Shown: positions 57,505-64,000 of the stretch, piece by piece | Layout: each line of letters begins with the position of its first letter | Position numbering within the stretch: position 1 is the stretch's first letter | Assembly: GCA_036346225.1 (NCBI GenBank) | Contig: JARFIW010000968.1 | Coordinates: 1-64,000 of the forward strand | DNA length: 64,000 bases | DNA from: Platerodrilus igneus | Taxonomy: Eukaryota > Arthropoda > Insecta > Coleoptera > Lycidae | Reading direction: 5' to 3' | The notes under the pieces: generated by a model | Seen by the model: only the letters and a program-made list of their open reading frames with translations | The model's database searches: none | Told to the model about the DNA's origin: nothing | Made by a program: the position numbers and the translations under genes

Positions 57505-58690
57505 TTAAACAGCTCCAATTCGTTTTGTTACGCATGTAGCGTTTTACCATTCTCAACCAAAAGATATACATCAGTTCATTTGTCAAGCAAGTCTATTTTG
57601 CCTATTTTAATGTGAAAGTTGGCAGTGAAGATAAGTTATGGGCCCCTGACAAAGTGTGCAAGCAGTGTATAGAGAGTTTACGGATGTGGACGAAAGGAAC
57701 ATGTGATAAATTTCTGTTTGATGTAACTACGATTTGGCGAAAGCCCAGAGATCATCGATTGCTACCTTTGTATAATAAAAACGTCAAGATATAACGAGAA
57801 AAACAAATGTAGGGTGAAGCATACTGGTTTATCATCAGCAATACATCTAGTGGCTCATTCAGCTGAAATCCCAGTGCCAGTTTTCACAGAAATACCTCCA
57901 CGAAAGTACAATAATATGTTTCTGTTAAAGATTAAAGTGAGTACAACGGCGAAAAATTTTAATTGAATGATTCCGTTCATAATGAATTTCAACAGCATGG
58001 GTTGATTGATTTGGCACTAGATTCGGGACTATCCAAAAACGTTTCGAAGCTGTTAATATCGAGACTTCAAAAGAAAAACTCGCTTGAAAATGGAGCTAAG
58101 GTACCTTAAGTTTGATGAAAAGAACGTGCGTTCTTGCAATGCTTTCGAAGTGATGCAGGATTTACGTATTGCCATAACGTATATGGTTTAATAAAAGAGT
58201 TAGGAGTTTCAGCCTATAGCGGAAACGAATGGCGATTGTTCGTCGATAGCTCAAAGTGGAACTTGAAGTATGTTTTTCACCATAATGGAAATCTATATGG
58301 TGCAATCCCAATAAACCATTCAATTTGTTTGCGCGAAGGATATGTGAAGATAAAGAGACTCATTGATTAGTTGCAATATCACATACACGAATGAATCATC
58401 TGTCTTGATATTAAAATGGTCTGCTTCCTCCTTGGACAGTAACGCGGATATATCAAGTATCCCTGTTTTTGTGTATGTGGGAAGCAGCACTCATGAGAAA
58501 CATTGAGTGCAGTCAAACTGGTTTTCAAGATCTGACTTAAAACCAGGTCATCCAAATATTCTATATCATTCGGTAGTCGAGAGATAGAACATTATATTTT
58601 CAGCTTTGCATATAAAACTCGGTCTCATGAAGCAATTTATCGAGGCTTCACCAATTGTACGAAACTGTTTCAAGTATCTTATTTTTTATT
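57505..58690 (+). pseudogene. Broken copy of a multicopy arthropod protein family
   Basis: Read across frames, it opens SFCYACSVLPFS near 57520. It then gives LWAPDKVCKQCIESLRMWTK and IWRKPRDH, DCYLCIIKTSRYNEKNKC with SAIHLVAHSAEIPVPVF, a mid-region (LSKNVSKLLISRLQKKNSLE), then DAGFTYCHNVYGLIKELG and NEWRLFVDSSKWNLKYVFHH, and finally LHIKLGLMKQFIE. I recognise this order (cysteine-rich N-terminus, 'EEWRLFIDSSK', 'LHIKLGLMKNF') from a large uncharacterised, repetitive insect family; its function is unknown to me. Frame slips near 57755, 57960, 58100 and 58380 make this copy a pseudogene. A SINE follows at 58700. Confidence 0.68.
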
Positions 58691-58699
58691 CCTAATGAG

Positions 58700-58960
58700 C
58701 ATTTTCAGTGGTTCAGGTACGAAGGCGTCGCCGTGGATCAATGTATAAGTAAGACTACGGATCCCAAGGTCCCGGGTTCAAATCCGAAGGCCACTCTTGT
58801 TAATGACCATGAGCATTTTCAAAAGAATTCCCCTCCTGGTAAGTTAAATGGAGGTCTGTAGTAGTGAACCGTATCCTTTGACTTGAAGAGTCGGCAAATC
58901 TAATTTCCAGGCAACAAAAACTCGCTCCTGGCCAATGTGGTCCTAAGTGGAGCATTGAAA
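58700..58960 (+). mobile_element. tRNA-derived SINE, most complete copy
   Basis: A-box-like GGCGTCGCCGTGGATCAATG is followed by CAAGGTCCCGGGTTCAAATCC (B box) and a body ending GGCAACAAAAACTCGCTCCTGG...CCAATGTGGTCCTA. It shares body words with the copies at 36370, 54330, 55205 and 55390. Confidence 0.72.
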
Positions 58961-60100
58961 TGAATGAGTTAGTAGAATCCACTTTCCGACCTAGTCCACC
59001 AACTCTTCACCTGTTAACTCCGCTTTCAACAATCCACTTAATTGTTTTTAAAGGACTTTTACTCATTAAAACCCATTAGCTACTAGTTTAAAGCTTTCTC
59101 AAAATTCCTATTGAGACTAACCGTTTCTTGCCATAAGAATGTTTATAAAATCCATTCGTTACGATTATTATCGTTATTAAAATGAAATATTACATATCGA
59201 TAACCGTTCTTAGTTCCAACAACTATAGAACCATTTCCATTAGTCATATCAATTGTTCTCCGACCATTTTGACACTCAATTTTTATCCTGTTGCAATATT
59301 ACATCTACCATATAGAACCATTTATTAAAAGGTTTGCACTTTTGACTTACTACTATAACCCGAACTTTTTCCAACCTATCGGTTATATTTTTATGTAACC
59401 AGTAAATAAGAACATGTATTGAGACTGGATTCGAACTCCAGTCGCTTCAAACCTGATCAACTTCCAGATATTCATATTGAAAAAGATCATTATTACTTAC
59501 CATCTTTAATACGGAACTAGAACCAATTTATCAAGAGATGAACAATGACCCTAAACTCATTATGTAACTATTTCCATTCCTTTATTTTAACGACACAATT
59601 TCTAATAGACGTTGTGGATCGGTAAACTTTACACCACCCATATCCTACCTCAACCCCAACTTAGCGTCTTAACACTAATTTATTATACACCACCTTTTTC
59701 GTAAAATATTTTGCACATAATTTTTTAAGTTTAAATTACACTTATAGCCTAAGTAATTTAAAAATTTCTCAACATAACTTTAACTTATATTGATACTTTT
59801 GCCGGTCTTAGTTCAAATTAATTAAACATAATTTATCAAGAAATATTTAATTACACTTAAAACTAATTTTGTCCTAACTTAAATCCGCTTGATTAATACC
59901 GATATCACATCTGGGTATGCCGAAATTCTAAATCTATTATCTGAGCATGCCTCGCATTAACCAGTATTTAAGTTAACTGGTGGGTATCTATTTTAGCATA
60001 TACATCTTTAACTTCAAGTAAATTTACATTAAAAATGTAAACAAAGATTCGAACGTGCCCTCGCTTGCTAACATACCTAACCTTTAAACCTACATTCGAA
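58961..60100. other. No gene seen
   Basis: AT-rich. It holds only the tRNA-like piece listed at 59405. Confidence 0.45.
59405..59475 (-). repeat. tRNA-like T-arm remnant
   Basis: On the - strand, GACTGGA-GTTCGAA-TCCAGTC forms a perfect seven-base T-arm stem with a consensus loop. An A-box-like TGGAAGTTGATCAGG lies about 20 bases upstream. No full cloverleaf (acceptor, anticodon arm) can be drawn, so it is more likely a SINE or tRNA fragment than a gene. Confidence 0.4.
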
Positions 60101-60109
60101 TCTTTATTC

Positions 60110-60425
60110 TCCACTTATTTTTGAATAACACCATCCATTTTAATTAAATTCTGAGAAAGCTTATGTATTAATGAAAAATTGCGGCCATTTAAAACCCTAG
60201 AATTAATTTTGAAATTTAAAGACTTTAAAGCATCGTAACTCCGGTGAAATAACATTTCAGGTCTTTCTATTTCCATATATTTTATTAATTCTTCTTAAGT
60301 AAATTTATCAGAACCCATACATCTCGTATTAAGATGTTTGGCAATGCCTTTCAATTTGAGTTCAATATCCTTAGTTAATTTCCAAACTTTTCTCCAAGAT
60401 AATGACATATTTTCAATCAGTAGGC
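60110..60425 (-). pseudogene. Possible Gypsy gag remnant
   Basis: The - strand shows a weakly coding, helical stretch (SLSWRKVWKLTKDIELKLKG; EELIKYMEIERPEMLFHRSY) broken by a stop. It lies just downstream of a candidate LTR and PBS in the same direction, where a gag would start. The family match is uncertain. Confidence 0.33.
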
Positions 60426-60693
60426 CTATTATTCTTCTTGGAAATAATAACAATATATTAAAATTCAATTGAAATTTTTGGAATTATTTACAATCATTAA
60501 AGTAATCCAGTATGTTATACATAAAATTTTCCATTCTTATTATTGAAATAATTTGTACATGTTCTACATATAACTCGGTAAAGATACCATCTATCGATTA
60601 GCTGATTAAAGTTTGTAAATACCTAGCGCATGGTGGTCTTACCTACGATTTCTTAGATCTTAAGATCTTACACCACTTCTAACGTCAGCACCA

Positions 60694-60998
60694 GAAAAAT
60701 TCATCTTTAACTTGTAATTTTGATCAACTCGACGATACTTTGACAATTAATTCTCTGAAACATGGCTTCCTCGTCTTATATGCTGGCGGTTAAGCGCGCG
60801 CAGTCCCTTATTGTGTTAATTGGTGTTATATGCAAGTCTTTACAGGAAAAATGACGCTTGTAATTGTGCAATCGTGAGTTTTCCTGTTTGTATTAAAACA
60901 TAGTTCACTTCTTATCTTATAGATTAACTTACGTCTTACTTTTAAGTATAAAAACTTTAGCGGAGTTTAGCCATACAATCTTACACAGTTCATCTTGA
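60694..60998 (-). repeat. Candidate LTR of the - strand Gypsy element
   Basis: The - strand sequence begins near TGTAAGATTGTATGGC directly after truncated integrase sequence and contains a promoter-like CATATAAGACGAGG (near 60780). It reaches TGGTGCTGACGTT (60693-60681), which could be a primer-binding site. No second LTR copy is in the window for comparison. Confidence 0.35.
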
Positions 60999-61060
60999 AG
61001 CATGTAATTCTTTCATGTCCTTTAAATAGTAACGTCTCATGATATGCCTTAGGGTCTCAT

Positions 61061-63104
61061 TTATTCCACGATGGTTGGTCTTTCCTTCCGGTTTCTGATC
61101 ACATCGTTTATCTCGTCAGGGTCGTCTAATGTTATTAATTTTCTTGTGCATCTTATAAGTTCAGGGCCGGAATTGTTGAATAGTTTAACATATATTTCTG
61201 AAAATCGTTTATACAAGTTTTCCGTGTTAAAGTACAAGTAAAATCGTTTTTTCTCGGGGGTGTATTCTTTTAGAATTTTAATTATTTGTGATTCATTGTC
61301 GTCTTTGGTTATCTGAATCTGGTAAATTTTTTTGTTATCTACTTTCGTATATTTTACAGGGTTGGGGTTGTTTAAAACTTCTGTGATTATAAATTGATTG
61401 GGCTTCATATTTATGGCTTCATTTAAAATTTTAATTGCGATTTTTGGCTCGTCATTTTGTGTCGAATGTAGGGTCTCCACTTTGTCTGGGTCTTCTCTAA
61501 TTTCTGTCTCGTCTACGTTTCCTATTACTGATTCTGTTTCTAGTGCGTTAAGTTGGATTCTACTTAAAGCGTCTGCGTTATTGTTGTAATTTTCCTTTTT
61601 GCATATGATCTCGTAGTCATATTCTTCTAATCGGATTCTCCATCGTTGTAATTTTGAGTTGGGTTCCTTAAGTTTGCATAGTCATACTAATGGTCTATGA
61701 TCGGTGTATATATAAAATTTCCGTCCGTATAGGTATGGTCTAAAATACTTTGTTGCCCAAATTATGGCTAGCAATCCTTTCTCTATTGTACTATATCTTT
61801 GCTCTGTTTCATTGAGGGTTCTGGATGCGTAGCTGATGGGTTTATCATTGCCTACTGTTCCTTGGCTTAATACTGCGCCTAAGGCTATATTTGATGCGTC
61901 TGTTGTTAATATGAATGGTTTCGAAAAGTTGGGGTATTCTAATATGGGGTGATTTATTAATATACTTTTGATTTTATCTACAGCTTTAATAAATTCTGGG
62001 GTATGTACAATTTTGTTTCCCTTTTTTGAACAATTGGTTAGGGGATTGGTTATTTGAGCATAACCTTTAATAAATTTACGAAAATAACCACTAAGGCCTA
62101 AAAATCCCTTTAATTTCTTTATTCGTTTTCGGTATGGGGTAGTTTAATACAGCGTTTGTTTTGTCGGGGTTCGGCATGACTCCTTGGGGTATGATTATGT
62201 GTTCTAAAAATGCTACTTCTTTCTGTAAGAATTCGCTCTTATCTAACTGTACTTTAAATTGTGCTGTTCTTAATCTTTCGAACACTTCTCGTAATCTTTT
62301 TATATGCTCCACTAATGATGTTGAATACACTATTATATCATCTAGGTACATAAGGCGTTTTTCGTTGTGTATCCCTCGTAGTATTTGTCCATTACTCGTT
62401 GATAAGTTGCGGGTGCGTTCTTTAGTCCAAATGGCATCCGTTTATATTCGTAGTGTCCTCTAGATGTGCTAGGCTGTTTTTTGTGTATCTCTTTCTTCCA
62501 TTTCCACTTGATGGTATCCTGATACTAAATCTAGCGTCGAAAAATATTGGCACTTGCCTAACTTGTCTAAAATTTCAGTTATATTCGGTAACGGGTATTT
62601 ATCGTCTACCGTTTTTTCGTTTAATTTGCGGTAATCTATTACCATTCTATATTTTCGTTTTCCTGATGCGTCCAGTTTCTTTGGTACTATTAATACGGGT
62701 CTGCTCCATGGTGAATTGGAGTGTTGCATGATGTCTTGATCTAATAGATCGGCTACCTGTCTGTCAGCTTCTTCCTGACTTGCCTGGGGTAATCTGTATG
62801 CTTTGGTGAATATCGGTTTGATGTCTGTTAATTCAATGTTGTGCTTAACTGTATTTGTAAGGGTTAGGGGTATTCCTTTGCAATGGAATATGTCGCGGTA
62901 TTCGAAGCATAATTTTTGTATTGTTCTTTGTTCCTCTTGATTTATGTCGCGGTTAAATCGGATGTTATTTAAATTTTCTCTCAACATTTCGTCGTTTTCT
63001 ACGGGGTTATAATTTTCGTTTAATTTCTCGTCTATTTCCATTTCGTTTAATTCTTCTACGTTAATTGGTTTGTTAAAGATAGTTCTACGGGGTAGTTGTG
63101 GCAT
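61061..63104 (-). pseudogene. Gypsy-2 RT, RNase H and linker, frame-broken
   Basis: RT: SNSPWSRPVLIVPKK and [49 protein letters not shown] (next frame) and [10 protein letters not shown], the catalytic pair, near 62340. RNase H: FILTTDASNIALGAVLSQ near 61900 and YSTIEKGLLAIIWATKYF, ending NADALSRIQL near 61560. The 139-codon frame 61480-61061 is a linker seen before integrase in some insect Gypsy elements. Breaks near 62468, 62388, 62125 and 61500 split it; the first two lie in T or A runs. Confidence 0.83.
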
Positions 63105-63222
63105 AATTATCTTTAATTTGTACTAATGCGGCAGGGGTTTCTACTCCTTGTTGAAAAGTTATGTGATTTATTATTCCTAATTTGTTATTTGAATTTACGT
63201 GGATTTTTATCTTTTTCTCTGT

Positions 63223-63687
63223 TCAGGGTTCTATTGTATATTTTTCGTCAATTTGGGTGTTTTGAAATTTAATGGGAATTCGTCCATATTTGGTTCTTAA
63301 TAAACGGTTTTTTATATCTATGTCGGCTCCTAATTTTCTTAGAAGGTCCATTCTTAATAGTCCGTCATATTTGTCATTAAATTCGAATATGCAGAATTTA
63401 TGCTTCATCTTTACGTTAAATGTTTTGGGTAAAGGTATGTTTGCTACGAATTGGTGCAGGGTTGTTTGATGGGCGGTTTTAATTTTAAAGGGTTTTCTTT
63501 CTACATAGTTTAAATAATGTTTCCTTACGGTTCGCGGACTTATTAATGTTTTTGAAGATCCGGTATCGATTAGTAGTTTAAATTCAGCGTGGGTTATTTC
63601 TATATATAGTAGTACAAGGTGATTCATATTATTTAGGTTTATTACGTTTGGTCGTTTATAAATTGGTCCATTTGAAAATTTGAGCAC
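63223..63687 (-). CDS. Gypsy-2 aspartic protease
   Basis: The 154-codon frame contains FKLLIDTGSSKTLIS (the D-T-G active site near residue 40) and DGLLRMDLLRKLGADID, the second conserved protease region. Processing of Gag-Pol is the expected role. It is open throughout. Confidence 0.8.
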   Translation of the reverse strand: MLKFSNGPIYKRPNVINLNNMNHLVLLYIEITHAEFKLLIDTGSSKTLISPRTVRKHYLNYVERKPFKIKTAHQTTLHQFVANIPLPKTFNVKMKHKFCIFEFNDKYDGLLRMDLLRKLGADIDIKNRLLRTKYGRIPIKFQNTQIDEKYTIEP

Positions 63688-63968
63688 GCGTTTTCTTCGT
63701 CGTCCTCCTCATAAGTTTCGTATGATTCTTCGCGTTCATAATGGTTTGATTGGTTTTGTTCGTTATTTGTACACGGTCGATTGCAATTATTCTGGTCATC
63801 TTCATATTCTTCTACTTCTTGATGAAATAGTTCTTCTGAGGTGAAGGTGCGTTTTTGATTGGAGTTTGGTCTAATGTGTGTTATTTTGGTGTTGGGTCTG
63901 GTGTTGCCAGATGAGGTATCCATTGGTGTGGGTTTATAATAGTTATTGGGATTATTATTGTTTATCAT
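63642..63968 (-). CDS. Gypsy-2 polar/acidic segment (gag end or gag-pol linker)
   Basis: This 108-codon frame is rich in Asn, Glu, Asp and Tyr (MINNNNPNNYYKPTP; YEREESYETYEEDDEE). It overlaps the protease frame by about 45 bases, as gag and pol do in many Gypsy elements. No zinc knuckle is visible; gag proper lies beyond the window. Confidence 0.55.
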   Translation of the reverse strand: MINNNNPNNYYKPTPMDTSSGNTRPNTKITHIRPNSNQKRTFTSEELFHQEVEEYEDDQNNCNRPCTNNEQNQSNHYEREESYETYEEDDEENACSNFQMDQFINDQT

Positions 63969-64000
63969 AGGTGAGTTTCTAATAGGATTCGCGCTGAATG

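Larger units (their letters stand above)
60998..64000 (-). mobile_element. Second Ty3/Gypsy element, partial, runs off the window
   Basis: Read on the - strand from 64000: a polar region (63968-63642), protease (63687-63223), RT and RNase H (63104 to about 61500), a linker domain (61480-61061) and only the start of integrase (ETLRHIMRRYYLKDMK, about 61050-61000). The integrase core is missing. Sequence and length differ from the element at 15702, so it is a separate family. Several frame breaks are seen, some at homopolymers. Confidence 0.87.

Noticed and set aside
59405..59475. Functional tRNA gene
   Set aside because: Only a T-arm and a loose A box are seen. No acceptor or anticodon arm pairs.

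Overview
This is a repeat-rich, AT-rich nuclear window from an arthropod, most likely an insect. The evidence is short (50-54 nt) spliceosomal introns between conserved exons, Ty3/Gypsy and non-LTR retrotransposons, mariner, DD41D and piggyBac DNA transposons, and tRNA-derived SINEs. The order cannot be fixed from the sequence alone. There is no bacterial, phage or CRISPR content.

One host gene dominates: a secreted M13 metallopeptidase (neprilysin-like) on the + strand. I reconstruct it as nine exons between 5187 and 54085. Exon 1 encodes a signal peptide, exon 2 the M13 N-terminal domain, exons 3-5 its continuation, exon 6 a damaged middle segment, exons 7-8 the catalytic region and exon 9 the C-terminus with the third zinc ligand. 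Splice phases match at every junction, except that exon 7 carries a one-base slip. Four introns of about 6.5-23 kb are packed with transposable elements. The zinc motif reads HAITH instead of HExxH, exon 6 has an in-frame stop, and exon 8 has a frame slip, so the locus is probably a pseudogene or at best a catalytically dead paralogue.

Layout: 0.2-4.2 kb, a decayed endonuclease/RT LINE with tandemly repeated 3' ends. 4.9-5.3 kb, candidate promoter, (TA)25 and exon 1. 5.3-6.55 kb, an internally deleted piggyBac-like element. 6.8-7.4 kb, a DNA-element fragment with inverted repeats. 7.5-8.7 kb, a DD41D IS630/Tc1/mariner element. 10-11.4 kb, microsatellites and a possible hAT remnant. 15.17-15.67 kb, exon 2. 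15.7-25.0 kb, a complete and apparently young Gypsy element with matching LTRs and a GCCC target duplication. 26.4-31.9 kb, an R1-clade-like LINE on the - strand. 32.8-33.2 kb, a 20-bp-arm palindrome and a MITE with long inverted repeats. 38.7-39.4 kb, exons 3-5. 39.5-45.1 kb, an old split mariner remnant, a duplicated ~0.9 kb segment and a nearly intact mariner. 45.1-45.8 kb, a second copy of the first LINE. 45.9-46.2 kb, exon 6. 46.6-50.0 kb, a striking AATTGCA-rich satellite with about twelve higher-order units. 51.4-52.6 kb, an unrecognised duplicated coding-like sequence on the - strand. 53.2-54.1 kb, exons 7-9. 54.3-59.5 kb, SINEs and a broken copy of a multicopy arthropod protein family. 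60-64 kb, a second Gypsy element on the - strand running off the window.

Most frame breaks in the younger elements fall at homopolymer runs and are resolved by one or two extra bases. The two Gypsy LTRs likewise differ almost only in homopolymer length. Uncorrected long-read assembly error is therefore a serious alternative to decay for many of the 'broken' ORFs here.
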